DNA of 45,000 nt from Chromera velia (Eukaryota; Sar; Chromeraceae): assembly GCA_018398765.1 (NCBI GenBank), contig JAHBMJ010005801.1, positions 44,314-89,313 on the forward strand, written 5' to 3'. Positions 34,600-45,000 of the stretch are shown here, in pieces. The notes below the pieces were generated by a model, which made no database searches, had not been told where the DNA came from, and saw nothing but the letters and a program-made list of their open reading frames with translations. Position numbers and translations under genes: made by a program. Each line of letters starts with the position of its first letter. Within the stretch, counting starts at the first letter, position 1.

Positions 34600-37036
34600 T
34601 CACTGTGGATTTTGCAGAAAGGAGGCTGCGGCAGTCTGCCCCGACCTGTCGGCCCACACGAGGGGGGGGCACCGGTCCGATTCATCCATGGAGTCTCGGA
34701 AAGAAGTGGGCACCGACACATCGGCACCTGCCTCCACCAGCACCCTCACCCCCTCTGTGTACTCAGCCTCGAGGGCAGCCCCCAGGGGGGTCAACCCTTT
34801 TTTGAATGGGCTTTCTGCTGAGAAAGACCTGCCGCCTCTTCTGTTTGCCATACTCAAAAATTCTTTAGGCAAATGACGGATGATTCGTTCTAAGAGGGGG
34901 CCGTGGGCCTCTGGAAGTGACAGGGCACCGCACAGCCATCGGGCCTCTGCAGTCTCAAAAGAGGCAAGTTCGTCTGGGGGGATCTTCTCAATCTGGGCTC
35001 CTGCTGCTACGAGCATTTCGACTCTCCTCCAGGCTGCCCTTAGCCAAGAAGATGAGTTGATACGCACTGTGCTGCGTCCGTCCAGGCGCTGCAAAGCCTG
35101 TTGGAGCGGCCACACTTGGGTGTTGCAATGGATATGCATCACTCCAGGCAGGTTTGGATCTGCCCCCGCTTTCTCAAGGAGCAGGCGAAAGGGAACATCT
35201 GGATCCTCAGCGTCGACATCGCTGCAGACAAGCGCAAGGGGAGAGACAGCAGAGAAAGTCACTACACCCACACCTGCAGCAATGACCTCTACCACAGGAG
35301 GCTGTACGGCGACTGCAGTGCCAGCGGAACCTTCCGCAGCTGGGGTTGGCAGTGCTGCTGCTGCTGCTGCTGCTGCTGCTGTGGCCGCACGATGCCGGGC
35401 GCTGAGAGGACAGCGCGCCCCCTTTTCTATGAAGGCTTTGAAGAGCTCCAGAGAGAACGAGCTGCGCACACCCTCAGAAACCAGCTGGAGGGGTGTCACT
35501 CGGAAGAATCTGTTGTTCTCCCAAATCACCCCCTCTTCGTTGGGATCTGCACCGGCATTCAGCAGAGACCTGGCCAGAGAAATGTGCATCTCTGGTCCCG
35601 TCAGAGACTCTATCAGAGGCACTTTTGGCCTCAGGCTATATCTGAAGTGGGACGTTCCTTTCTTTTGCAGGAACAACGCCACATCTGCAGCCTTGCAGAG
35701 GCAAGCCTTGGACAAGGCTGTGTGGCCATCCTCAACTACCGCTCGCAAATCTGCTCCCGCCCCCTCCAGCTTCTGCAAAATCTCGTTACAGAGCGCCTCG
35801 CACGCCTTCTCCTCCCCCCGTCGATGTCCCCCCCGCAGAGACCGCAGCATTGCATGGATCGAGTGGGAAATATCTGACCTGACCTCCCGAGCTTCCGAGG
35901 GGTCAGACAGGGGTGATAGTGTAAACACACCCGTCGAGAGGAGAGCCCCCACGACCTGCGGGTGGAGGCAGCCGCATGCGATACCAAAAGCTGAGCTCAG
36001 CTTTCGAAAGAGTCGTGAAAGCCCGGCCTTGCCCCAAACACCCTGCGGCTAACATCCCCCCCCCAGTGCAGACACTTTCTCGCCCTCGCTTCTTCCACGA
36101 TTCGACGGAGAAGGGAGAGACCCTCAGGGGGGGGCTCTTGGGGGCGGTTTGAGGGGGGGGGTGCCACTTCCTCTTCTTCCTCTTCCTCTTCCTCTTCCTC
36201 CGACTCTTCCTCTTCCTCCTCTTCGTCCTCTTCTTCTGCTTCCTCTTCGTCTGGTTCTTTCGTAGCCAGACCTTCCAGGCCCCCAGACACCAACGTCAAG
36301 ACAAGCGAATGTAGGGGGGTCTTCCCCAGGAAGTGTTTCCCATTATTCCAACGAATATGGTGTGTCCACGAAGGAGTATCTTTAGTCCCGTCTCCATGGT
36401 CGGCCCCCCCCCACTCACAAACGTCCACCCTGGCCCCGGCATCCAGCATAAAGTGGGCACAGGCAAAGTTGCGTGCGTCAATCAACACACTCAGCAGAGG
36501 CGGAAACGAAAGTCGTTCAGACTGAATTGCCCCTCATCGAAATCGGGGTCAAAAATCATTTCGGAAACGACCCAGGAATTGGGGTTGAGGGTCCCCGACT
36601 CAAAAAGCATTTTCAGGGTCTCTACAGAAACCTTCCTGACAGAATCGGAAGAGAACTCTGTAGAGCAGCGGCCAAAGCTGCTCACCTGACCCCTCTCTGT
36701 GAGGAGACGGACGCACGAGACGGCTCCGGCCGTCATGGCACGGCTGAGGAGCCCCGGCGAGAGGCCATCCACCCCTTCCACTGCCAGGAGCTGTTTGAGG
36801 GCAGCAGCGTTGTCTCTGTCTGCAGAGTCGAACAAAAGAGACCGGACGGCTTTCCTCTCAGAGAGGGGGGTCAAACACAGTCCATTGAGGACACCACCAA
36901 TGCCATTCTCACTGGTGTCGTCTCTGAGCTTCAGCTGATCCTTTGACAGAGACGAAAACTTCCAAAACAGGCGAATGCCCAGAGCATTGTTTGCACAGAC
37001 AATGCGCTTGAGCTTCTCTAAATCAGACTGCGACAT
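34600..37036 (-). CDS. Ankyrin-repeat protein
   Basis: Three exons on minus, phase 0 throughout: 37036-36572, 36521-36042, 35955-34600; 766 residues. Ankyrin-type helices recur, for example LSVLIDARNFACAHFMLDAGARVDV, GHTALSKACLCKAADVALFLQK, MHISLARSLLNAGADPNEEG, FRLLLEKAGADPNLPG and LTPLGAALEAEYTEGVRVLVEAGADVSVP. A poly-Glu run of about 35 residues sits after the first repeats, and a poly-Ala run encoded by (GCA)n follows LSARHRAAT. The protein probably acts as a protein-binding scaffold; no catalytic or membrane segment is visible. The first intron is only 50 bases long and is supported by continuity of the ankyrin pattern in the new frame. The plus-strand open frame of 390 codons opposite exon 3 is an antisense shadow. 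Confidence 0.85.
35353..35381. repeat. (CTG/CAG)n trinucleotide repeat within coding sequence
   Basis: Nine to ten CTG units on plus; on minus they are read as GCA codons and give the poly-Ala run of the ankyrin protein. Confidence 0.9.
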
Positions 37037-37736
37037 TGATCCTTGTCTCTACGGTCGGTTTAGACCCGGGCACAGAGATGGCACAGAGTGAAACTTACGG
37101 TGCTCAAAAAATCTCAAAAAATCAGTCAGTAAAATTCTCTCATGGACTCCTTTCACGCAGATCACTGGCTTGTTGGACCGTCAAGACCAAGACTGGTAAG
37201 GAATCATGCCGCAGCAGTGTGTGAGTTGCCGGCAACCATTTGGAAGTCTGATTTTGGATTCAAGTTCTCTCGGAGAATGCAGTGCATGATAGTGCATGGG
37301 AGCGTGATGGGAGCGTGTGGGAGATTGTGGGAGACGATGGGAGACGGCATGCGACGCGGGTGATGACGGCCGGAGACATCCGGAGACTGCATGGAGTTCA
37401 GTCATGTTCAGTCTGAGTCATTCTGATGATTTCTGATGCTCCGCGGTATCTCCGCGGTGCTGTCATTGCAATGTCATGGGCAGCTCGCACCTTTCAAGTG
37501 ACCTTTACATCCACTTTATGTGCTTTGTTTCATGGATTACTGTACGCAAGTGCTCTGTGCTGGATTTTCCAAGCACGACATAGGTCCCTCTTGGAAGTTT
37601 ACGGAGAGGCGGAAGAGAATCGTTGACGTGCGCTTACTCTGCCATTCTCAGAGACGGCAAGCGCACTGTCAGTATGATATACTGAAAGCCTGCTCGCAAG
37701 TTGCAGCGTCGTTGAAAGAGTTCATCGATTGGTCAA
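37037..37736. promoter_or_regulatory. Divergent promoter region between ankyrin and secreted-protein genes
   Basis: The region holds a degenerate tandem repeat (GTGTGGGAGA/GATGGGAGAC, about 37299-37350), a CCGGAGACATCCGGAGAC direct repeat near 37370-37388, and two CTCCGCGGT units near 37440-37457. These could be regulatory for either gene; nothing more specific can be said. Confidence 0.35.
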
Positions 37737-40700
37737 ATGAGAGGTCAAATGAGCTCCACTAAGATGTTTTCTCGCTTGTTGCGTGTTGCTGTGGTCTTGC
37801 AGCTTTGCTTGTCAGCAGCCCAGATACACTCACGTCATCCTCTTGCTTCGTCCTCTTCCCCTGGACTCAGTCCCTCCCCCCGGAGCACAGCACTTTCTTC
37901 CTTCAGCCCCTTCGAGGGCTGTCGGAGAGTGGAGACGGGAAATTTTGTGGTTCCTGGGCGCGCACATCACGGGGATCATGTGTCAGAGCGAGAGTCTCTT
38001 CCGATGCCCGCGTTGACCGGAGAGCATTCGAATAAGTTTACGTCTTCCTGCCCCCAGGGGCACATTTTCCTCGAAGACTTTCAGAACATTTCCCAAGGCC
38101 CTGCGGTCTCCTGCTGCCCAGAGACGGACGTTCAGTGTGTCGGGTGTGCTGTGTACGATAGTGGAACGAAGAAATGCACCAAGTGTAGGGGGGGATTCGT
38201 ACCGCAGTGTCCCCCTGGGAGCCCCGAGGGGGGGTGTGAGAAACCTGTCTGCGTTGCATGTGCAGATGCCTCGGGTTTCAGGGACCGAGATGGTCTGTCG
38301 TGTTCAGACATTTGTCCAATCCCAAAGACACCCACCCAAGCCGAGCGCACCCAAATGGGTCTCAAGGCCACCGGCGGTGTCTCAGCGTGGGAGGGATGCT
38401 GCTCGTGCGGAGGCGGTCTGAAGGTGAGACCAAACGTAGAGCCCTCTTCTTCCCCACCTTTCATTCATTGACTCTCTTTATCTTAAATGGACCGTGCACT
38501 TTTTGTATTTTTTTCATCTCCCCAACTAGCGCGTTCGCTTGGTCGTTTACCTCTGCATGTGACTGCATGTCTGGATTTGAGTTTGCACCGCCACTCCATG
38601 AATCGCTGTCCTTTTTTGGGTGTCTGCCTGTAGGGGCGGAAAACAGTGGGCATGTGTGTGTACGTGCGTGTATGTCTACTTGTTTGCTTGTTTTCTATGT
38701 GCCGCCTCGACGTGTGGATGCACGGACCCCCATATATCCGTTCAATTGTTTTGCGTTGCGTGTATGCAGGGGGCCTCTCCGTTTGCGTACGCGGAGGAGG
38801 TGGACTTGACCCTTGGTGACACTGTGAGCATCCGTCCGATACCCCGAGTGGCCTCCCACTTCGCTCCATCACCTAGCTGTGCCCTCGCTGCCCACGGTCT
38901 GACGATCAATTCCACGACAGGAATCATCTCAGGCACTCCCAGTATCTCTGACCCATTCGAAACCGACTGTCTAGTCACGGCGGTACAGTCTGTTGAGGAA
39001 GGGCTGGTATTTAATGCGTCCGTGAAGGTCCGCGTGCTCCCTTTTTCATACGGCAGGAGAGCGGTAGTCTTGGAGGAAGGAGGGATTTCAGCTGCCAGCG
39101 TAACTACTCACAGACAGTACCTGAACGGTGAGTGGGGCATCAAGTGTTCGCCTGCTGTCGCCTGGCTGGACACAGAGAGGACTAAACTAAACGGGGAGAT
39201 TGCACTGAAAGGGGGCCAGGGACTTGAGGCTTCCGGGGGTCTCGCAGGTCTGTTCGAGCACTGGTTCCTCTCTCTCTCTCTCTTCTTTCTTTTCTTTCTT
39301 TCTTCCTTTCTTTCTCTCTCTCTCTCTCTTTTCTTTCTCTGTGAGAGAGAGAGGGGCGGGGGAGGGAGAGGCGGTTTGTGAGTGTGTCCTCCCGTTTTTC
39401 TTTTATGCGTTCTGTCATTTCGTCTGTTGTCATGTTGTCTTGACTTGTTGCACTGTTTGTACTTTTTGGGTGGGTCGTCTTTCTGGTTCTTGTGCACATG
39501 TGTCTGTTCTCTCCACGTGTCGCGGCTATGAGCAGCTCTTTACAGTGGTTTGTGTTCTCTCTTCCTTCCTTTCCTTTCCCTCTGTCCGTCCATCCCCTCC
39601 ATCCCTGCCTTCGTATTTTCGTCTGCCGTGTCCTTCCTTTCTTTCCCTTGCTTTCCCTTCTCTCAATCCCTTCCCAACCCCTCCGTTCCGCCCTTCCTCT
39701 CTTCCTTATCCAGCCTCTTTGCGCTCTCACCCTCTTTCTCTCTATCTCGTTGGATCCATCGGATCAGACGATCGAGTACATGGACATTCTTTGACTTGCA
39801 TATCCGTCGCGGTTGTATTCTCTGCACGCAGCGACGGCAGTCGAGGAAACCTCCGACGAGCATTCTGCCGGTCTGACGGACGACTTTGCCGGGGTCTCCC
39901 TCCTGAACGTCCAGTCGACCCGGTGTGAAGTCACCGCGGTCCCTGAACACGTTGAGGGAGAAACCAATCAGACAGACTCCGTATCTGTGGTGGTCGTCAA
40001 GGCCGTCCAGTGGACCGACATAGTGTATCCTCGGCCTTTCACACAAGCAGCACCCCTCTATCTCACTCTCGGCCAGCCGATTCAAGCCAGCACGCAGCTC
40101 ATCCCAACCGACGCTGTCTCAACGGGCAACCCGAAGGTTCACACAAGCCTGGCGCCCCTCTTCTTCACAATCGCATGCGCGAAGGCAGGGACGACTGAGG
40201 TCATCACCGAACACAACCTCTCGACAGGGACTGTCTCTGTTGTCCATGAAAGTCAAAGGATTCCCATCTTCTCCATGAATGCCCTCGATGGGCAGATACA
40301 CGGAACCACTGCAAGCAGGGCTGAGGGAGGCGGTGCGTTGCCTCTGGATTTCACTGTTGACGCCCAGCGAGCGTCTTTGAGCCTAGACTGCGCTGTGTAT
40401 GGACGTCAGGCTTCTGCCTGGAGTTCTGGCGCCTCTGCTCCCTCTCACCACTACCTTCGCGGTGCGAACACGATCCGGATAGTTTTCAGAGACGATCGGT
40501 GCTGGCAGGAAGTGCAGATGAAAGAGTCGGAGGTGGGTTTGTCTGAACTTTGTCTGAACTCTATTTCATTTTCCCCCTGACGTTTGCTGCATGTTCGTTG
40601 GGCTTACGCAAAACGCGGAAGTGACAGACATACAAAAACAGGAAGACGGAGGTATCTAGGGTTGGAGAGGCACAGATAGACGAACATTTGGACGAACAAC

Positions 40701-40938
40701 GGAATACCGCAGAAGCGCTCGCTAGAGAGCAAATGAGATGGGGAAGGCAAATTGAGTCGAGTCGCATGCAGATATACTTACTGCCGCTCACGTCACCACA
40801 CACCCTACTAGGTTTATCCGTTTTCGCTCCTTTTATTCGGTTGCTTCTTTCTGTCTTTTTTCAGTCATCCGAGACCTGAACTGTCGCTCTGTCTCTGCTT
40901 TTCTCCCTCTTGCTTGTTCCCTACCAAAAGTTCTCTCG

Positions 40939-40979
<41 letters not shown>

Positions 40980-43024
40980 TCCGCTACACACAGGTGCGTT
41001 ATATTCCTGTTCTCGCCACGACCGAAGCGAAGTGCCGCGACCTCTGTGCCTCCAAAAACAGTTGCGCCATGTTTCGCTTCTTCAAGGGACGGTGTTCCTT
41101 TGCGAGAAGAGTGATGGAAAAACCAGGGGGGCCCGCTCCTTCCGGGACAGTTGTGCGCGGTCTTTTCGCAAAGCTGAAAAATTGCGATCCCGCCACAACC
41201 TGTTTGCATATGCACGTAGCCGGTCGGTCTTCTTGTGCCCTTGTTGCTTGACGACTATACGCCCCTGTGGGTCTGCGTGTATTGAAAACCATCCCCGTGG
41301 ATGCAGGGGTACACGTGCGCTTAGGGAACATGCGATTTTTAAAACGGACGAGATGACGAAAAATCGAGAAAGGAGCGTACCGATTTATCACCATGGGAAG
41401 ACCTGTTACGAAAGAATGAAGGCATGAAAGGTCATCTGTTCTTACAGTCTGGTTCTGGAATTCTTCATCTTCATCTCTTTTAATGCTCTTTTTCTTTCCG
41501 CTGAATTCCCTTCCTTCCCTGTGCAGACCGAGAGTGGCTTTCCGGATCCTACTGTCCGCAGCTTCCGGACTTTGAGGGCCATTCTTTTGTCTTCCAGAAG
41601 ACCGGACTCTCACCAGAAGACTCCACCTACCTGTACAAGTAAGCTCGTTGTCTTTTTTCCTCAATGAATGAATTGACTCTGCGCGGGGAGGACCCTCTCC
41701 TGAATGAAGATTCCGGAAAGACCCTCCACTCATCAGTATTCGAGCATGTAGGTGCAGGCCCGTTGTTTGTTTCTGTGGAAGCAGTAGAAGGGGTTTTCAT
41801 TCTGCTTTTGTGAACGGGGAACTTGGTGGGTGAGTGAGTGAGTGGAGGTCTTCGTGTCTCCCTCCGCATCTGAATAGCAAGCGGCACTTCTTGTGCGTGC
41901 GCGTACGTGTGTGCGTGTGTGTCTCTGAACAGGTATATTGAGGCCAGAGAAGCGCACACCGAGTGCTCGGGATACACCTGGATTCTGAGACAAGTCAGCG
42001 AGGCAGGGGGAAACACTCACGTGCAGTCATGCAGCCTTCCTTCGGCCCCTTCTACTTTTGCACTCTCATGTTTTTCTTTCTTTGCATGGGGAGGGCACGC
42101 ACAGGGTGTGTTTTGTTGGCCTGCTGCCTCTTCGGTCAGTCATTTTTTTCGCAATACACACCCACCAACGTTTGCCTCCGTCAGCTCACTGACTGTCTGA
42201 CTCTTTAAAAGTACAGTCTCGCAGGCACCAGTGTGAGAGGACGCACGCGAACCGCTTTCCTCTCCCTTTGGACTGATTTTCCGAAACATGCAGATAATTG
42301 TGGTGATGCATGCACATGCATGTGCAGGCATTGATTGACTCTCGGCTGGACTTTCTGGACCCTAACACGAATCGTTTTCTTCTGAGAGGTCCTGCGGTAG
42401 CCTGCCTCCCTGCTGCCAATCCTGATGGGACTCTGAATTATGCAGAGGCTTTGGTCTTTGAGCCCCCCTTCGGGACCTTCTCCTCCTCAACGAAAGTGAA
42501 CCCATGGAGACTCACAAAAGCGCCGAGAGACTGCGCCTCACCTCTGGGGTCTCTGTATGCAAAGGAGATGACAGAGGAAAACGACGGGAAGAGAGGAGCG
42601 TCCATAGAAGGTGAAGAAGAAGAGGCAGGCGAAGTTTCACCTCCATCTGAAGCTTCGGCTGCTGAAATTTTCAGGTCGGGTGGGTGGTGGGGCACATGCG
42701 TTTTGTTCCGAATTTGATTGGCCCTCTGCTTAGGTGTGAGATCGATCTGATGCGTATTTGAGTGTACACGCAGAGGCAGGCACAGAGAGACTTCAGATGA
42801 GACCATTTATGCGCGATCTTGTTTGCTTGTCTTCTCTGCTCTGTGAAGTACGCGCGATCTTGCTTGCTTGTCTTCTCTGCTCTGTGAAGTACGCGCGATC
42901 TTGCTTGCTTGTCTTCTCTCCTCTGTGAAATCTGAATCCAAGGGGCGAGGGCAAGGTGGACTTGCCCTGTCACATAGGATCTATTGCTGCCTGACAAAAA
43001 GCATTTCTCTGTAGGGATCTCTTT

Positions 43025-43062
<38 letters not shown>

Positions 43063-43723
43063 CACTATTGTTCTCAGCCAACTCTGGAAAAAGGCCGGGG
43101 GGGGTTCTCGAAGCGACAGACACTATTTGCCTAACGCCGTGATGTTGCAGAGCAGTTTTGGATTCAGAAGATCTTTACTCGAACGCTTATCCGAATACGC
43201 ATATCAAACGAATAAACATGGCAGAAGACACAGCAGTGCGGTAAGCAGGCGAGTTTTTCCTCTCGAACCCTCCCCTTCTCCGTTCTGCCTGCCGTCTCCA
43301 CGACGAATGCAGATTCAACGACCCGGACGCTGCGGGGGGACTGAAGGACTCGGCCTCCTTCTGGCTGGACCCCTGTGAGTGTTTCCCTGTGGATTGGGGC
43401 GCCCATACCCCCGTCGCACAGGACGTGTTCACACAGCTGCCCGGAACAGGAGAAAATCGGATCCCTGCCCTTGCTGTAAACCCCCAGATGATCGCAAAGG
43501 GCTCCTTGGTCTGCCCCCTCCACGCCCTTCTCTCTGCGCACAAATCGGACGATGTGGACTTCTGCCAGAGCCTTTGCCGGGAGGATGACGGGTGTAATTA
43601 CTTCTGGACGGGGACTGCTGCTGCGACTGCGCAGTGCAGACTGTACTCGACGTGTACCAGCCTCTTTTCGGAGCCTGGGTCAAACGGAGAGGTCGTGAAG
43701 GGAAGTCTCTACGGACTTCCGAG

Positions 43724-43759
<36 letters not shown>

Positions 43760-43880
43760 GGCGCTTTCTTTGTCTTTTCTTTCGCGTCTGTGATTGTCCA
43801 TTTTCTTTGTTTTTTGCACTTCCCTTCATTCTCTCCGCCTCTATCACACTGTGTTTTTTCCTCCATCTCTCTGGTTTCTG

Positions 43881-43959
<79 letters not shown>

Positions 43960-45000
43960 CTCTGTGCTCGTCCTATTTGTCCTGCCCTATCTCCGTCTCC
44001 TCTCTCTTTCTGCGTGGACGTTCTCGGGAACTTCGTATGCATGGTCCCTTGAATAAATAAAATGCCTCGAGGTTCTCAGACGAATTGATTTGATCTCTTT
44101 TGATTGTCCCGCTCATGCATAGAAACTCTGGACGCACGCGTGCGAAATCTCTGGAGCTTTTTCAGTTTGTATGAAACCGGGACGTCTGCATGGGGTTTTG
44201 TTGACGCCTGCGTACGAGTGCGCGGTTCCATGCGTCGGTTTGCTTCGCGTGCAGGTACGACGTGTGTCTTATCGCAGATCCGGAGGCATGCGCAGCACGT
44301 ACGAAACGCCGCAAGTTTCTGACCTCTGTGAAGGTGGGTGTGCACAGCAACATTTGCATTATGCCTCGTATAGAGGTTCCCCGGAATTCCGCGTATGATT
44401 CGCGGCCTCTTTTAATTCTTCATTGCTTTGCTTCTTCTTTTCTTCCTTTCACAAACACATACACACACACACACACACATACACATACACACAACCTCAG
44501 ACTTTCAATGAATTATTGCGTCTATGCGGAAGCATGCGTGTATGTGAAAGAATGTCTGTGCAATGGTGCAGGCGTTGCGGAATGGGTCCTGAGCCCCCTC
44601 CGCGTTGTCTGCATTTTCTTTTTCTTTTTCTTTTGTTGCAATGTCTTTGACATTCTCCTTCCACTCTTTTCTGTCTTCTTCGTGTTTATTGCTTACTTGC
44701 AATCGCCTTTCGTCCTCTCCCGCCCCCTATCCCCTGCATGAACGCAGGAGAGTGGCACAGAAGCCCTATTGAGCGTCGTTTGTGGAAATTTTGGGTACGA
44801 CGAGGCTGTGGCTGCGTGCGAAGCGAGCGGCCTCCGTTTGGCGAAGATCACTTCCCTCGAGGAGAGCGCAGTGGCTGCGGCAGCCGTCAAGGCGAACTGC
44901 CCCTTGAGTGGACCCCAAAACGCCTGGCTCAGAGGTCATGCAGACAGTCAGACAGACAAAGGCAGGAAAGAAAAATCGAAGATGAGAAAGGCAAGCCAGG
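37737..45000 (+). CDS. Large secreted protein with putative-Ig, PAN/apple-like and C-type-lectin-like segments (3' end outside window)
   Basis: Eleven exons in matching phase: 37737-38423, 38770-39127, 39832-40532, 40994-41222, 41527-41638, 41933-41993, 42328-42674, 43151-43240, 43313-43723, 44255-44333, 44748-44934; about 1087 residues, continuing to the right. A signal peptide is near the start (FSRLLRVAVVLQLCLSAAQ). Residues 95-225 are Cys-rich (CPETDVQCVGCAVYDSG, CTKCRGGFVPQCPPG), like EGF or GCC2-type repeats. GLTINSTTGIISGTP at 272-286 is the core of a putative-Ig (He_PIG) repeat. CRDLCASKNSCAMFRFFKGRC (exon 4) and FCQSLCREDDGCNYF...CRLYSTC (exon 9) have PAN/apple spacing. The last exon (YDEAVAACEASGLRLAKITSLEES...NAWLRG) reads as the start of a C-type-lectin-like fold. 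It should act at the cell surface or outside, in adhesion or glycan binding. The start may instead be the ATG at 37749 or 37764. Confidence 0.78.
39270..39345. repeat. CT/TTTC-rich microsatellite in intron
   Basis: The array lies in the second intron of the secreted-protein gene, after the donor at 39128. Confidence 0.85.
40941..40974. repeat. (CT)n tract serving as intron pyrimidine tract
   Basis: A CT array lies about 20 bases upstream of the acceptor of exon 40994-41222 in the secreted-protein gene. Confidence 0.9.
42811..42933. repeat. Three-copy 41-base minisatellite in intron
   Basis: Three near-identical units beginning GCGCGATCTTG start at 42811, 42852 and 42893, inside the intron after exon 42328-42674. 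The copies differ at only a few positions. Confidence 0.9.
43028..43060. repeat. (GA)n microsatellite in intron
   Basis: A pure GA array follows the minisatellite in the same intron. Confidence 0.95.
43724..43760 (+). repeat. (GTCT)n repeat at a 5' splice site
   Basis: About nine GTCT units begin exactly at the donor after exon 43313-43723. Confidence 0.85.
43880..43962. repeat. (CT)n-(TTTC)n microsatellite in intron
   Basis: A long CT array is followed by seven or so TTTC units in the intron before exon 44255-44333. Confidence 0.95.

Noticed and set aside
34880..36052. 390-codon plus-strand open frame
   Set aside because: It lies antisense to the ankyrin exon, where the repeats are clearly in the minus-strand frame.
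39224..39928. 234-codon frame with long Ser/Leu/Phe runs
   Set aside because: It is intron sequence with CT/TTTC repeats of the secreted-protein gene.

Overview
This window is nuclear DNA from a eukaryotic microbe. The coding segments are split by GT-AG introns whose reading phases agree across the models below. The introns carry long GT, GA, CT and tetranucleotide microsatellites. The encoded families (importin-4, RING/TRAF-MATH ligase, RS-domain protein, ankyrin protein, PAN/C-type-lectin-like secreted protein) are eukaryotic. A secreted GH18-like protein with a C-terminal Cys-rich module of a type I associate with algae and oomycetes, the many TGCATGCA palindromes, and balanced-GC gene blocks alternating with AT-rich islands made me think of a chromerid alveolate such as Chromera. 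That placement is an inference and could be wrong; another free-living alveolate or stramenopile is possible.

Layout, left to right: the last five exons of a plus-strand RS-rich protein (630-3167); an AT-rich block with decayed repeat sequence (3168-5200); a decayed minus-strand non-LTR retroelement (about 5190-6630); a single-exon dual-specificity phosphatase on minus (8066-8797); a single-exon secreted GH18-like protein on plus (10073-11296); an AT-rich region holding a 427-bp fold-back element (12620-13046); a 12-exon short-chain dehydrogenase-like gene on minus (14206-18610); divergently from it, a 4-exon importin-4/Kap123-type karyopherin on plus (19191-24024); another AT-rich gap; a 5-exon unknown protein with acidic and low-complexity regions on minus (26044-30377); divergently, a 3-exon RING plus TRAF-zinc-finger plus MATH protein on plus (31520-33526); an AT-rich gap; a 3-exon ankyrin protein on minus (34600-37036); and divergently the first eleven exons of a large secreted plus-strand protein with putative-Ig, PAN/apple-like and C-type-lectin-like segments, which runs off the right edge.

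The genes do not form a pathway; this is an ordinary eukaryotic neighbourhood with several divergent (head-to-head) pairs. The points most worth following are the secreted PAN/lectin-like protein, the repeated placement of 5' splice sites at the first unit of tetranucleotide repeats, the fold-back element, and the GH18-like protein with substituted catalytic aspartates. Exon models were made by eye from phase-compatible splice sites, with no transcript data.
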